DNA of 64,000 bases from Cydia pomonella (Eukaryota; Arthropoda; Insecta; Lepidoptera; Tortricidae). The notes beneath the pieces are model-generated. The model was given only the letters and a program-made list of their open reading frames with translations. It made no database searches and was not told the origin of the DNA. This document shows positions 43,484 to 55,223 of this stretch, one piece after another (the first letter of the stretch is position 1; every line of letters starts with the position of its first letter). The translations under genes and the position numbers were made by a program. The stretch spans positions 10,265,001 through 10,329,000 of the forward strand of contig NC_084725.1 of the NCBI RefSeq assembly GCF_033807575.1, given 5' to 3'.

Positions 43484-45599
43484 TGCCAAGCAGGTGGTAG
43501 CCACATAGGTAACCCAAACACAAACACACCACTATGCTCGCCTAATACGACGTCTACGACAGCGCAAGACCTCCCTCAACCTGTTCTCTCAGCGCGCACG
43601 CAGCGTGCGATGCGATGCAGCGCGGAGCAGTAAATACGCGAAGCACAGCCGTAGTTAACGCTGCTCGCACTGTTAGTGTTTGAGAAAGGAGACCTAGGCT
43701 CTCCGAAACATGTCGCGCGAGTGACTAAAAACACGTAAGTGTAAACCGTGAAATTAGTATTAACAATACTCTTTATTGCACAACTCTTATACAATCATTG
43801 TACAGAAACATAAACGAAGACATTAATATACATTTTGTATGAAATAAATTTTGTACTCTGCAAAGAGCGAGATTTGAGCGGCGGCGGGCTAATACCCTGG
43901 AGTTCTTATGGTAAATTTTCTATATGTGGCAATTTCAACCAAAAGATATTTAAACAGACAACATTTAAGATTTAAAACTAAGTGTTAGTAGAACAAATAC
44001 AAAAAGCGAACAGTACAGCAACAAAAAAAAAACATTCACCTGGTAGCGGTCATGATCTTCCCAAAATGTCGCTGTTCGGTACTTTTGTATATGTACACAC
44101 AAATACTACGTATTTTCGTTTATTATTTTCAAAACAATTAATACTTAATCGACTAGCATATAGCAAACGGGATAAGCCTAAAACGGAACACTTTCGTAAA
44201 AGCGCGCAACACCGAAGCTTTGCTTTGAAGCTTTGGTGTTGCTATACTCTCTTCTCAACGATCCCCAAATCGAAACGCGCTGTATCTGCTCGGTCCACCG
44301 AAAGCTTGAGCTTTTAAACCCAAAATCAAAACCTACAAGTGTTCAGCACTAATAGAAGTCATCTGCCGACGCTAGCCATGAGATTTCCACATTTCATCAT
44401 CGAAGGAACCACGACCAGGGCCCCTGAGGAAGCTGCACACCACATCACAGGTCTATGCTAGTCAATTATCCAACAGTCGCACAATAAAAAATATTCATTT
44501 AATCAAAAATTACTACATTTTACAATTGGTGGTGCCGTTTCCAGGATACACGCAGCTACGAGAGTGTTATCTAATTTGTCTGTCCCGGGCTAGGTGGACC
44601 CGCTTTTAGGCTAAACTTTAGGATAAGCGCACACTAGCAAGCTTAATATATCTCTGTGAGCTATACATAAGACCCAGCCATTTTGAAAAAAAAAAACTGT
44701 CGTAATAATCCAGGCCATTGAAACTGCTCACACACTAGAATAGGTTGAGAAAAATGATCTGTAGAGAAGAACAGCCCGATGGCCCGATCTGAAACGGAGA
44801 CGTTTCGCGCAATTAATAGTCTTAAAGTCAATTGTCAAGCTATTTCCGGCAGTAGAAAAAGTGGAAAATTAAAAAAATGTAGGCGCAAAGGGTAACCGTC
44901 CCATAGAAAATTTGAATTTCGCGCGTTTTTCTTCTGAATCTGACGAAGTTGTTTGACCGGTTATACTTAATTCCATCTGTCGGTGACCACATGTGTTTTG
45001 TTTATATTATAGGTGCAATATAATAGTTTTATTTTCTATTTCTTTATTGTTGACACTTGGCATAAAGTATAAGAGTAGTTCAGATTGAGAATTCGTTTTG
45101 AAGAACCTAGTTTGAATGAAAAAGTCTGTATATGGTTTTTTATATTTTGATTTTTTTCATATTTGTTACAACTACATTCATAAAAGCTAATTTAAAACAG
45201 CAAATAACGCAAGATTTTTATAAGTTTTTTTATAAACACAGACAAAGTAAAAAGAGTTATAGCTTAGCAAAGGTCATGGGTGACCAACCTTTTGCGACAA
45301 ATTAAGGCCGTGTTTTGCTCGTGCAGTACTAATCCCGACTAGAAATTAGTGGCGTAGCTCGCTTTTGGCTATTTTTAGCTGTTTTAGCTTGTCGGCTAAC
45401 TTTGAATAACTTTTGCAGGCGTCTGACACATTAGCATGGCATGCGTGTGCATGTTATGCTTTGTGACGAGTATAATTACCAGCTTATATAGGGTTGTACC
45501 ATAATTTTTTGTGAAGTATATGATATTTTACATAATTTGTTTTTTTCGACTTGCCCAGTAAGATTTTCTCAATAATAAAGGGAATCTAAACATATTTTT
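43484..45599. other. non-coding stretch
   Basis: No gene seen. 44207-44240 forms a strong hairpin (CAACACCGAAGCTT and AAGCTTTGGTGTTG, one mismatch). 43766-43795 (AATACTCTTTATTGCACAAC) resembles a LINE 3' end also seen inside the TTAA elements. The 111-residue frame at 43982-44317 has no recognisable domain. Confidence 0.45.
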
Positions 45600-45935
45600 T
45601 ACGCTACACCCTTATAGTTTATCAAAATAGGCCAAATAGGGTCTATTAGTAAGTATCATGTACATTACAATCATAAGGGAGTCCCTTTGCAGCGTTTTGC
45701 ACGTCTTTTTACTAAGAAGAGAAGATTTTTTGCCATAACTCTAAAACGACTGGACCGATCATGTTCGCTATAATTTTCATTGAAAGTATTTAATTAAGCT
45801 TTATTTCACGATTCTTTTTCATATGTTTGGACACATGGTTCAACAGTTAGAGGGGATATTTTTGTTCTTTCTCAGCGATTATTTCCGAAAGTGTTAACTT
45901 TATCAAATTGTTTGTGGCAAACAGTAAGCATAATA
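45600..45935 (+). repeat. fragment of long-form family C repeat
   Basis: GAGTATCATGTACA-like, CATAAGGGAGT, GGACCGATCATGTTCGCTAT, then CACATGGTTCAACAGTTAGA match the reverse of 10776-11521 and the segment 49810-50045. Both typical ends are lost. Confidence 0.6.
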
Positions 45936-46120
45936 TTCAGTAAAATTATATCTAATAACAATACAAATGAACGTGCATGACAGTAATTGATTTTCAGCCA
46001 GGGGCGATTTTACTATGGCATTCCGGCCAGGCCCTTTGGAAAAACTACATACCGCCATTTTTAGAAAATGTTGGACTCGCGTACTTCGTTACCAAAATTT
46101 GACTTATTTACTTTTGAAAT

Positions 46121-48170
46121 AGATAAGATAAGATAAGATACATTTATTGATAAAATTATACAGATTTTACACGTCAATTCAATGAGGTTGCTTTACCATA
46201 CTGTACAATGTCAACCATATTATTACGAGTACATTACAATGGTCAATTTATATTGATTGCAATTTTAATTACAATTATTATGTTTATTTATTTCAATTCT
46301 CAAATTTATATGTTATTCGCACTTCCTCAAAATAAATTCATTCACACTGTAGCAACACAGGTCAATCAACATTTTTTTAAGTTTATTATTAAATATTTTA
46401 TCACTAGCAGAGGTAATTATGTCACTAGGCAGGGTGTTATAGATCTTGACACCTAGGACAGCGAGTGACTTTCGAGCTTTAGCGAGTCTGCGGTGCGGGA
46501 CAAGTAGCAGGTGTGCACCTCGAGTATTTCTACCGTGACACTGTCCGCGCGTTGTGTATTGGTCCAGATTAGATCTCACGTGTTGGCAGGCCATCAATAT
46601 GAAGATACAAGGCAGAGTGAGGATTTTATGGTCCTTAAATAGCGCTTGGGCTGGGTGATCATAGGGCTTGCCAGATATTATTCTAAGGGCCCGCTTCTGT
46701 AGTTTAAACGGTCTGTCACAGTCTGCTGACGTACCCCATAGCTCGACACCTTGGGTTAAGACTGAGTGAAAGTATCCAAAATAAGCAGTTTTGAGGTTGG
46801 CAGGTGTCAAGGTGGGTGCGAGTCTGGATAGGGCAAAACAGGCGGAAGCTAACTTGTCGCAAATCGCGTCTATATGGGGGGACCATGTCAAACCTGAATC
46901 CATCGTGAAGCCTAGATATTTCACCTGATCAACTTGAGGTAGGGTAACGTCATTTATAACGGTATTAAATTTATATTCGTCACTTTTTCGCAGTTGGAAG
47001 TGCATAATATTAGTTTTTTCAATGTTTAGTTGCATTCCATTTGATAAGAACCATTGGGCAATCTTATGCATAATTCTGTTGGCCTTTATTCTTAAATTAT
47101 TAAAATTGTCTGCGTTAATTATTATGCATGTATCGTCAGCAAACATAATGTATTCAGGTTCTGAACATGCAGTTGTTATGTCATTAACTAACGTTAAAAA
47201 AAGGTTATTCCCCATTATGGATCCCTGGGGGACAGAACAACCTCCGATGGGCCTAAGCTTTGATTTTGCACCAAGAACAGAAGTACTCTGCTGTCGATTA
47301 GACAAGAATGACGCAATTGTGGCCAAAAAATGTCCTTCGAAGCCGTAGCGATTTAGTTTTTTTAAGAGCAAGGCGTGATCAATCATTTCGAAGGCGCGCG
47401 ACAGGTCGCAGAATATTGCTGCTACCTGTCGCCCGCCCTCGAGGTGCGCCATCACCCTAGTAAACACATCGCGGGCCGCATCCCTCGTTGACCGTCCCAC
47501 CTGATAGGCGTATTGCTGCCTATTTAAAAGGTTATTTGAGGTGAAATGCTGCATCAATCTTGTACTCAACAGACGCTCGAAAACTTTAGATACTACAGGA
47601 ATTAGCGATATTGGTCTGTAGAATTTCGGTATATGCATTTCTCCCTTACCCTTGTAAATAGGCTGCACTTTCACCAACTTAAGGATGTCTGGGTACACGC
47701 CGGCGCTAATACACTCGTTCAGCAAGAAAAGGAGCAATGATATTACTACAGGTGGAAAAAGGTCTAAGATATGTGTTGACATGTCATTTATGTCCTTCGA
47801 TTGTTTGCGTTTTACATTTTTGCATGCACTAATCATATCATTTAACGTAAACCGTTCAAAAACAAATGTAGGTGGGAAAGTAGTTAAGTATTGTTCCAAA
47901 AATGCAAGCGCATCTTCAGCGCACGGTTGTGTAGCAATGTTATTTGCTTGAATGTAGTAGTGGTTCAGCTGATCGGCGGCGGCCGCGGCGCGGGAGCGCT
48001 CGCAGTCGCCCGCCGACCGGCTAACGAGCACATTGATCGGACCGCTTTTGCTGTTGCTGCGCTTGCATGTCTCAGAAGAAATAACATTCCATATAGCACG
48101 ACTCACATTGCCTTCAGCACAGCACGATATTTTGTTATTCACATAGTCCTGTTTTATCCAAATGTTTTAT
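46121..48170 (-). mobile_element. 5'-truncated LINE with reverse-transcriptase ORF
   Basis: The minus-strand element ends in four TATCT-type units (46121-46140 on the plus strand AGATAAGATAAGATAAGATA), a microsatellite tail rather than poly(A). The 3' UTR is about 170 bases. The frame 46313-48142 supplies most of ORF2. Upstream of about 48170 the sequence is no longer LINE-like and a family C repeat begins at 48238, so the endonuclease part is missing. Truncation at the 5' end is the normal outcome of target-primed reverse transcription. By sequence style it belongs with the Jockey/CR1/L2 side of LINEs. Confidence 0.85.
46313..48142 (-). CDS. LINE ORF2 fragment, reverse transcriptase
   Basis: 609 codons, the longest open frame in the window. 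It encodes the reverse transcriptase of a non-LTR retrotransposon, which copies the element's RNA into DNA at the target site. Residues 1-150 are the linker after the missing endonuclease. The RT palm runs from about 155 to 410: YKGKGE (163-168), FYRPISLIPVVSKVFERLL (174-192), motif A CDLSRAF (245-251), motif B SVPQGSIMGNNLF (303-315), motif C FADD (334-337), then KYLGFTMDSGLTWSPHID. All three catalytic aspartates (246, 336, 337) are present. The usual D after SRAF is E252, and the PQGS.LGP proline is N311. The thumb and C-terminal region follow to 609. The first codon is GTG (48142-48140), with a TAA at 48167-48169 and no ATG between, so it is not a true start. It is intact within what remains but unlikely to be mobile. 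Confidence 0.9.
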   Translation of the reverse strand: MNNKISCCAEGNVSRAIWNVISSETCKRSNSKSGPINVLVSRSAGDCERSRAAAAADQLNHYYIQANNIATQPCAEDALAFLEQYLTTFPPTFVFERFTLNDMISACKNVKRKQSKDINDMSTHILDLFPPVVISLLLFLLNECISAGVYPDILKLVKVQPIYKGKGEMHIPKFYRPISLIPVVSKVFERLLSTRLMQHFTSNNLLNRQQYAYQVGRSTRDAARDVFTRVMAHLEGGRQVAAIFCDLSRAFEMIDHALLLKKLNRYGFEGHFLATIASFLSNRQQSTSVLGAKSKLRPIGGCSVPQGSIMGNNLFLTLVNDITTACSEPEYIMFADDTCIIINADNFNNLRIKANRIMHKIAQWFLSNGMQLNIEKTNIMHFQLRKSDEYKFNTVINDVTLPQVDQVKYLGFTMDSGLTWSPHIDAICDKLASACFALSRLAPTLTPANLKTAYFGYFHSVLTQGVELWGTSADCDRPFKLQKRALRIISGKPYDHPAQALFKDHKILTLPCIFILMACQHVRSNLDQYTTRGQCHGRNTRGAHLLLVPHRRLAKARKSLAVLGVKIYNTLPSDIITSASDKIFNNKLKKMLIDLCCYSVNEFILRKCE

Positions 48171-48237
48171 CATTCTTAATATTATATTTTCTAAATGATA
48201 ATGAATAATATAAAAATCCATCGCATGAAAATCACAG

Positions 48238-48492
48238 TTTTTACGGTTCCGTACTCAAAGGATAAAACGGGGGCCCCTATTACTAAGACTCCGCTGCCCG
48301 TCTGTATATCATGCACCGTGATAGTTAACAGTTGAAATTTTCTGTTGCCGCTACAACAACAAATACTAAAAAACAAAATAAAATAAATATTTAAGGGGCT
48401 CACATACAACAAACGTGTTTTTTTACCGTGTTTTTATGTAATGGTACGGAACCCATCGTGCGCGAGTCCGGCTCGCACTTGGCCGATTTTTT
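48238..48492 (-). mobile_element. GGTTCCGTA repeat (family C), short form
   Basis: Begins TTTTTACGGTTCCGTACTCA and ends GGTACGGAACCCATCGTGCG then CTTGGCCGATTTTTT. A GCCCGTCTGT remnant stands for the usual GTCTGTCC core. Confidence 0.85.
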
Positions 48493-48950
48493 ATTGTCAT
48501 ATAAGCTTGTTTCCATACCTTTTGGCTTGCAGTTCGTTTATTTTGGCATTAGAAAGAAGGTAAGCGATCTTGACATCTTTAAAAAAAAAGCACTTGAAAA
48601 ATAAGTCGCAGCAAATATGTAACAATTATAACTCATAAAATTTCAATTCGATGTCCTGATCGGCGAACTCGCTCCACAAACCTATTTGCAATTAACTTTG
48701 GTCGTACTACGAGTACATATGCAAGAAATAGGTTCTTAGCTAGAGCGTGTAGAACTTATAATGAATAATTTTCTAATATTGATATTTATTTATTTATTGT
48801 TCGGAGAACCAACAGCTATAAATTGTACAATAGTTATATATATAGATAACAAAGAGCCAATTATAGGTTCCCACCAGTAGCAACAGGTTAATAGATAATT
48901 GGTGGTTAGCACTAGATTTTTTTTCCATATATATTCCATTTATCATTACA
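48493..48950. other. non-coding stretch
   Basis: No gene or recognisable repeat seen. Confidence 0.4.
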
Positions 48951-48956
48951 ACAGTA

Positions 48957-49141
48957 CCCCTAGTGTAAATTTAGTCGATAGCGAAACGTGACGTACGCGT
49001 TTGCGTTAAGTCTCATTTTGTATCGGTTTTTGAACAGCGCGCCAAGCGGGATGTTTTGGAAAGTCAAAAATCTCATACAAAATGACACTTAACGCAAACG
49101 CGTACGTCACGTTTCGCTGTCGAGAATATTTACACTAGGGG
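48957..49141. mobile_element. 185-bp TA-flanked MITE with about 70-bp arms
   Basis: TA at 48955-48956 and 49142-49143. The ends CCCCTAGTGTAAAT and ATTTACACTAGGGG are exact inverses, and the arms pair on through CGAAACGTGACGTACGCGTT and GCGTTAAG to TTTTGTAT. Fits Tc1/mariner-type target choice. No transposase. Confidence 0.9.
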
Positions 49142-49143
49142 TA

Positions 49144-49805
49144 CAGTTTGTTTCTGCAATAAAAAGTACAGTTAATAATAATATTGATTAGTTTGTATAT
49201 TTCAGCATACTTGCAAATTTTTTAATGTTGTGTTTTCAACAGTTAGAGTTATTTGAGTTTTGCATGTTTTAATATTAATGTTAATTTCTGAGCAACATAA
49301 TTGTTATTACTCATTAGTGGAAACTGTTTGGTTTGTGAATGTGTAATCTGATTTACTATGTGTTGTTTTTGCCTGTTTGTTTCCCAAAGGTTTAAATAAA
49401 TAAATAAACGATTATTTACATCCTTATGCTTTCATACGTAATATAAACTAATTTAAAAAAAAGCAGTTTTCAATAAAAAGACACGGCGCATCATGATTGC
49501 TTACCAAAAAGGTAAACATTCTTGACGTGTCTTTTCTAACGCAAAAAAAAAAACCATACAACTTAAAGCGAGCAGATTGTGATGCACGTCTAGCAAGGCT
49601 TTATAATGTCAACTGGCTCCGTTTACACCGCGGAACTGTATGCAATTTGCAGCCTGAGACCGTCAGTTACACCGTACATCTGCAATAATATCTTGTACAA
49701 CGAAGCGTGCAAAAATATTTGATATGAGGTTCTTCGGTTGGAATGTCTCACGCTTCACCGCTAGGCTCCCAATGCTCTGCGCGAAAGGGAACAAGTCGCA
49801 AAACA
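49144..49805. other. non-coding stretch
   Basis: No gene seen. AT-rich. The 63-residue frame at 49497-49688 has no recognisable motif. Confidence 0.4.
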
Positions 49806-49809
49806 AGAA

Positions 49810-50045
49810 AAAAGTCGGCTAGGAGCATGTCGGGCCACGCTCAGTGTAGGGTTCCGTTGTTCCCATTCTGTCAGAATAGGCTAAACGGAGGCTATTAGTG
49901 AGTATCATGTACAGTAAAAGCATAAGGGAGTACCAGACCTTCGCAGCGCTTTTTGCACTAATTCAAAAACAGCTGGACCGATCATGTTTGCTATAGCTTC
50001 TTTCGGAGCAATTATTTCTTAAAATGTGCACTTAAAAAAAATCTC
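49810..50045 (+). mobile_element. long-form family C repeat, 5' part
   Basis: AAAAGTCGGCTAGGAGCATG, TCGGGCCACGCTCAGTGTAG and GGTTCCGTTGTTCCC match the reverse complement of the end of 10776-11521. It then shares CATAAGGGAGTACC and GGACCGATCATGTTTGC with 45600-45935. Confidence 0.65.
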
Positions 50046-50067
50046 CAACTATTTTGTAACAACAACG

Positions 50068-50178
50068 GAAACGAGTATGTAACTCCTCTGGAGTTGCAGG
50101 CGTCCATAGGCTACGGAGACTGCTAACCAACAGGCGGACCGTATGCTTGTTTTACACCGACGTAGTATATAAAAAAAA
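50068..50178 (+). mobile_element. CR1-like LINE 3' end (family F)
   Basis: ATGTAACTCCTCTGGAGTTG, CAGGCGTCCATAGGCTACGG, AGGCGGACCGTATGCTTGTT, then an A-run at 50170-50180. Severely truncated, in the + direction. Confidence 0.8.
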
Positions 50179-50400
50179 AATAAGAAGAATAATCGCGTTC
50201 CGGTGAGACAGTCAGCCTATCCCGCGTTCCCTGAAACGGATTAAGAAGTGCTTTTTCGAGCAGCGTGCAAATACACTCACACTTCCCTTCACAGTCCTCG
50301 CCTAGTGGCTCACTTACTCACTGAACTCACTGATTTTGTGAGTGGCTCAGTGAAACGCGGCTTCTGAAATATATTTAATATGATTTGAAATGCTTATTTT

Positions 50401-50605
50401 CGGCACGATCGAACTTTAAGATACGTCAAAATTCCCTAAAGACACACATTGACATATACAATCCACATCGTATGTGGACTGGATATGTCAATATTAAAAG
50501 TGACGTTTTTGTTTGACGAAACGTCACTTTTGACACTGACATATCTAATCCATATCGTATTTTTAGTAAATGTTTGACGTATCTAAAAGTTCAAATCGGG
50601 CCGTT
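50401..50605. mobile_element. 205-bp fold-back element
   Basis: CACGATCGAACTTTAAGATA on the left mirrors TATCTAAAAGTTCAAATCGG on the right. The interior contains further inverted words (GACATATACAATCCACATCG with TATGTGGACTGGATATGTC, and AAAAGTGACGTTT with AAACGTCACTTTT). Several stems in series. Confidence 0.7.
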
Positions 50606-50689
50606 TGAGTCGGATTGTGTCTACTTGTCTTTGACGTACGCTTGAATGCTTGAGTCCGTCTAAACTAACTTTGTACTGGTTTCAATAGA

Positions 50690-51090
50690 GCAAAGTGAGG
50701 TGGTTGTCATTATAAGCGATATATTTCATAGAATTTTGACGTTAATCATAACATTTTCACAGTTTGTTATTGTAAATGCCACGCCATCGCCATCTAGGTC
50801 CGAAAGTTACTTTCGTGTTTCAAAACAGGTTCGAGGTTTCGTGGTTCAAGTGTAGCAAAAGGTACCCTAGGACTTTAAAAAAAAATCGTGTGTGATGTTG
50901 ATGTCAAATTGACACTACTTTTTTATGATTGTATGTTACAGGATATGTCAAAATAAGCAGGTTTTATTTGAAAAACTTTTTTCTGAAATTTAGAAATACC
51001 GAGATATGGCACTCTAAAATTTTAAGATTTTGAAGGACTTGGATTTTTATGATTTGCACTAAAATCCGAATGGAAGCACCTCACTATCCA
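50690..51090. repeat. possible long fold-back element
   Basis: AAAGTGAGGTGGTTG near 50694 and GAAGCACCTCACTAT near 51073 are inverted with differences. The interior is unique in the window. Uncertain. Confidence 0.35.
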
Positions 51091-51460
51091 CGTGGTTTTG
51101 GTCTGCCCTACCCCTAGAGTGTATATGAAAAGCCGGGGACGCAGAGGGACGGCAGTGTTTTGGCACGAAAGGGCTGCCCTTCCAGCAGCGCCGGAGCTAA
51201 CAATAAGTCGGATTCAGACGCGGAGGTCGGAGGTTGGCGGAGTAGGCCCGAGGTCAGCGAGCGACCTACCCCTAAGAAATTTGTACTTTTCATCGAAAAT
51301 TTTCTAAGTCATTCCTTGGGTCCCCTTTGGTACAATCTCACCAAACCGAAGTTTGACAGAGATTCAGGTACGAACCATGCTTTCCCTTTCTTACGTATAG
51401 TACTATCCCTTTCGACTATTTAGGGTTACAATTCAAGTCATAATCATATCTATGGTTGTA

Positions 51461-51590
51461 CAGTCAAGGTATTAAACATCGACACGGAAAAAGTGCCAAA
51501 AATATATACACACTACTTTACTTTAGGCAATAAGGTCGTGTATACATATTTTTGGCGCTTTGTCCGTGTCGATAATTAATACCTTGACTG
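51461..51590. mobile_element. 130-bp TA-flanked MITE
   Basis: TA at 51459-51460 and 51591-51592. The ends CAGTCAAGGTATTAA and TTAATACCTTGACTG are exact inverses, and the arms keep pairing through ATCGACACGGA and GCCAAAAATAT. Its first seven bases match the MITE inside the TTAA elements at 56048-56181, suggesting related transposases. Confidence 0.9.
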
Positions 51591-51599
51591 TACACGCAA

Positions 51600-53930
51600 A
51601 GGGACGTCAATTTGTGCCAACGCTAATAGTTGCTCAGAGCAATGCTGAGCCGAACGGAACCGAGAATGCCCGAAAGGAACAATTTCGCTCCCCTGCTCGT
51701 GGTAGCCATGCAGGTTTAATCCGCAACAGTAACTGTCACACAGTAGCAAACATTCATTGTTGCTTATCTCCGGATTATTCGCTGACCAGAGTTTTAACTA
51801 GTTAGTTCATAGTTCACCGTATTACTGCGCTGGTTTGAACTATAGTTAGGTTATAACGACATGATGTGATTAGTTTTGTTTGAGAAATACATTGTTTTGG
51901 TTTGTTTCGAGATTGTTACTTTTGGCATATAAAATACATGTATATTTGTTATGTTTCACATTGTTTAAATACTAACATTACTTTTAAGTAACTTACTTGT
52001 ACGTATACTAACAATTTTATGGACAAGGGTCTAAAATATAATTATCAAATAAAATTAAATCGAGCTTTTGGATGAAAAGCTTATACCTATTGTTATATTC
52101 GTTTATAAGTTTTTGTATTTAATAAATTTTCTTTGAATTATTTTATTTTATTGACCTATCAACATCAAATGGCATATCAACATGAAAATCCTGGTAATTG
52201 ATAGACGTAGGCGTGTATTTTCCATTATACTTACCTGATTATTGTTTTTTTTTCATTGTTGTATTTAATTACAACCGGTTTTCTTATTATATTGGATACT
52301 CTACACTGTCGGACATACTTTTTTATAAAACTGAACAGTTAAACATTACTCTTACTACTCTGAGGTCTCTGAGTCCTACCATGCTCGCTTTTCTGCAATT
52401 CATTAATTAATAATTTTACTACCATTTTTTTTATTGCTACCAAAGCTTTTAATAGGGATTTTCAATAAATTTTACCCTGTATCTTAACCTAGTTCAATCT
52501 AAATAAATGCCATGAATTTCATTTTTAATACCTAGAACTGCATTCAAACTGTATATTTAGTTGAATCGCATTTCTCTGCACCGTTCTGATAGTTCGCAAT
52601 AAATTACAAAGTTTCATTGCAGTTAAACTCTTCAAACTTAGACTATAATTCCAAAGAAGTACCTCGCATTCTTTGTTTCAAAAATGCACGCTTAAGTTTG
52701 TCAAAGGGGGCTCCACGTGCTGGCCGGTGAGAAAAAAAGGGACGAGCGCAGGTAGAAAACACAATACGAAGGATGCGTTCCGTTTCTACTCCATTCACAA
52801 ACTTATCAATCAGCCGTCAAACTTATCAACGATCTTTATGTTAACGGAATAAGATTGAAAACGATTTGATTTCTATTTCCCCAACCGCAATTAATTTGAG
52901 TTACGAACACTGCGCTTCTGGTGTATGGAGCATTTATCGCCGGTCAAATTTTATGTTTCGAACGCAGCTTTTAGATTCTTTTAGGTTAGTTTGGGCCGTT
53001 CGCGGTATGATGCGTTGCGTTCTGCATTCGTGTTAGTGTTTTTAAATGTTTATTACTAGTTAAACCGTGATTTTTGTGTGTAAATGTGTTTAATGTGTTG
53101 TGTATAGTGTTCTGTGTTGGATTGCCATTGGGAGTTTGGATTTTTTCGCTTGGTATGTACGGCATTTTGTGAATGCCAGTTGTTTACTCGGGGGGTGCAA
53201 GTTGCACCCATGCTATACTTTTACAGATACTTAAAGTTTAGTGTTTTATACGATTATAGTTTTAGAAAATATGTGAAGTAAGGTAATAGTTATTACATTT
53301 GCTAGACTAGTTCATTTGAACTAATTTGTCCCTTCTTTTCGGGAGGTTCATCATTCAAGGATAATATCAGATGCAACAAGTTTTTTTTAGATTAGTTACT
53401 AATTAGTACACTTTACTGCGGTATAAAAGTTGTAGAGCAACAAAAAACTGCATTATTTGCAAGATACGTTCACTTAAGTGCAATTAATATGAGATTCTTA
53501 TGTAAGAAGCATAATCACTTTATCGATTTTCGATATTAATATTACTACATTTTACTACTATTAACTATGGTAGAGATTTATAAATAGGATGCAGTATATC
53601 TTTATTTACATCCGACATTAAACTAGTCAGGTGTTTTTAATATATTTCATATGACATTAAGTAACTGCACAAATATGAGTTCTGTGCGGTGTAATATTCA
53701 GGTTCGTAAATCATAAAACATGCCTGTCTACTCTATCTCATAAACAAAGCGTAGATGACTATATGTAGCTTAAGAAATATGTCTTCTCCACAATCTTTGT
53801 ATATCTGTCTATTTAGTAAACTAATCTTTATAAATAAATAAATATAGGTACTATGATCTTATAGTAAACAGTAGTAGTAAACCCCTATGATGGGACTAGC
53901 ACCAGTAACGGGATGAGACGACGATGTATA
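51600..53930. other. repeat-poor stretch, possible unannotated exon or promoter
   Basis: This is the longest stretch without a recognisable repeat. No protein-like frame. At 52990-53155 the sequence changes to a GT-rich composition (TGTGTTTAATGTGTTGTGTA) and reaches TTGGTATGTACGG, which resembles a 5' splice donor, so a non-coding first exon is possible. That is speculation from composition only. Confidence 0.3.
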
Positions 53931-54118
53931 TAACAGATAGATAATAAATAAATACATACCCACGTACATAGAAAATATCCATAACTCAGAAAAAATATGT
54001 GACAAACACACATATAAATGCCCTTACCATTTACCCTTCGTAAGCTCACTAAGGTACGTTAGGTCAGGAACAAATATTTGTTCTCATCACACAAATAAAT
54101 GTGGCTTTCCATGCTTAA
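53930..54118 (-). mobile_element. tRNA-derived SINE (family E), broken copy
   Basis: The minus strand contains GGTAAGGGCATTTATATGTG, GAGTTATGGATATTTTCTAT and a TATTTATTATCT end. A second CATTTATTTGTGTGATGAGA then ACAAATATTTGTTCCTGA piece lies at 54062-54105, so two fragments are next to each other. Confidence 0.7.
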
Positions 54119-54504
54119 ATGGTTCTTATGCCCATGTACATGGTACATAAAAACCCTCTAGGAATGGGTTGTCATAATTTTTCTTATTATTTATTTAATT
54201 AGAAAATCTGTTCATGACTCAAATACCCCACACGACAGTAATAGGTAAATACCAATTTCTACGTACAGGCGGGCTCGTATTCCTGTATCACGGATTCCCG
54301 GAATGACATTATAGTCTCCATTCTCCCATTACTGTCAATTTACTTATATAACTGTGCAGTAAACAGGTTTAACTAGTCGCTCTGTGAGCTGTAGACCTCG
54401 CGAACAATTATTATCCGCCATATTGAAAAATTTACAAATAGAAGCGAAAAAATGATATGCTTGTATAATTAACAAGCCTTTTCCTAGGAACAAAATATTG
54501 TTTT

Positions 54505-54720
54505 TTTTTTTTTTATTGGTATTCAGGATAACAACAGCCGTAAATATAACTAAACATATAAATGCTTACATAAAAGAAGGCCAATGACAGTCATCCATTA
54601 AATTGCAATACGTAACAAAGTAAATTAACAAAAAAATTAAAAACGACGAAAATGTACAATATTATACACACAAATGCTCGAATCGAAACCTTAAAAATAC
54701 ATACCGGTCGTAAAATATGT
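54505..54720 (-). mobile_element. possible LINE 3' end
   Basis: A T18 run at 54500-54517 followed by ATTGGTATTCAGGATAACAA on the plus strand looks like the reverse complement of a poly(A)-tailed retroposon. No protein remnant. Confidence 0.4.
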
Positions 54721-54916
54721 ACTCAATGAATAATCGAGTTTAATTTACTTTTGGCAAAAGAAAATAAATATATGTTTTGTAATAAATGTATGTTTTGGCC
54801 ATAAATATATGTTTGTCTTTGAAGTATTTAAAGTCTATATATATCGTCGTTGAGTATACCCATAACACAAGCCTTATTGAACTTACTTACTAGTAAGATT
54901 GTCCGTTCTTTATTTA

Positions 54917-55195
54917 TTAGGTATTTATGACCTAGCAGGTAGTGAGCCTGCCTACGAAGCCGTCGAACCTGAGTTGAAATCCCGGTAAAGGCATATTTGT
55001 GATATATTTGAACTAGCACTTATATTTTTTCCCTGACCAGAGTCATGTATTTAAGTATTTATAATATATAATTAATATAATATATCGTTGCCTAACTAGG
55101 TACTCATAATCATGACACACGCCGTACTGAGGTTACTGTGGGGTTTAGTCAAGTTGTGTATAAATGCCCTATAATATTAGGTATTATTTATTTAT
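54917..55195 (+). mobile_element. tRNA-derived SINE (family E), near-full copy
   Basis: Head GACCTAGCAGGTAGTGAGCC then TGAGTTGAAATCCCGGTAAA (B-box region), AGAGTCATGTATTTAAGTAT, a TATA-rich middle, ACTCATAATCATGACACACG, then TTATTTATTTACC tail. Confidence 0.8.
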
Positions 55196-55223
55196 TTACC
55201 TATTTTAATATAGAGGTTCTAAT

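Noticed and set aside
43982..44317. 111-residue open frame as a gene
   Set aside because: No domain or signal recognised, and the region contains an internal hairpin. Such length is expected by chance in 64 kb.
46208..48208. Plus-strand frames opposite the LINE polymerase
   Set aside because: They are shadows of the minus-strand reverse-transcriptase frame.
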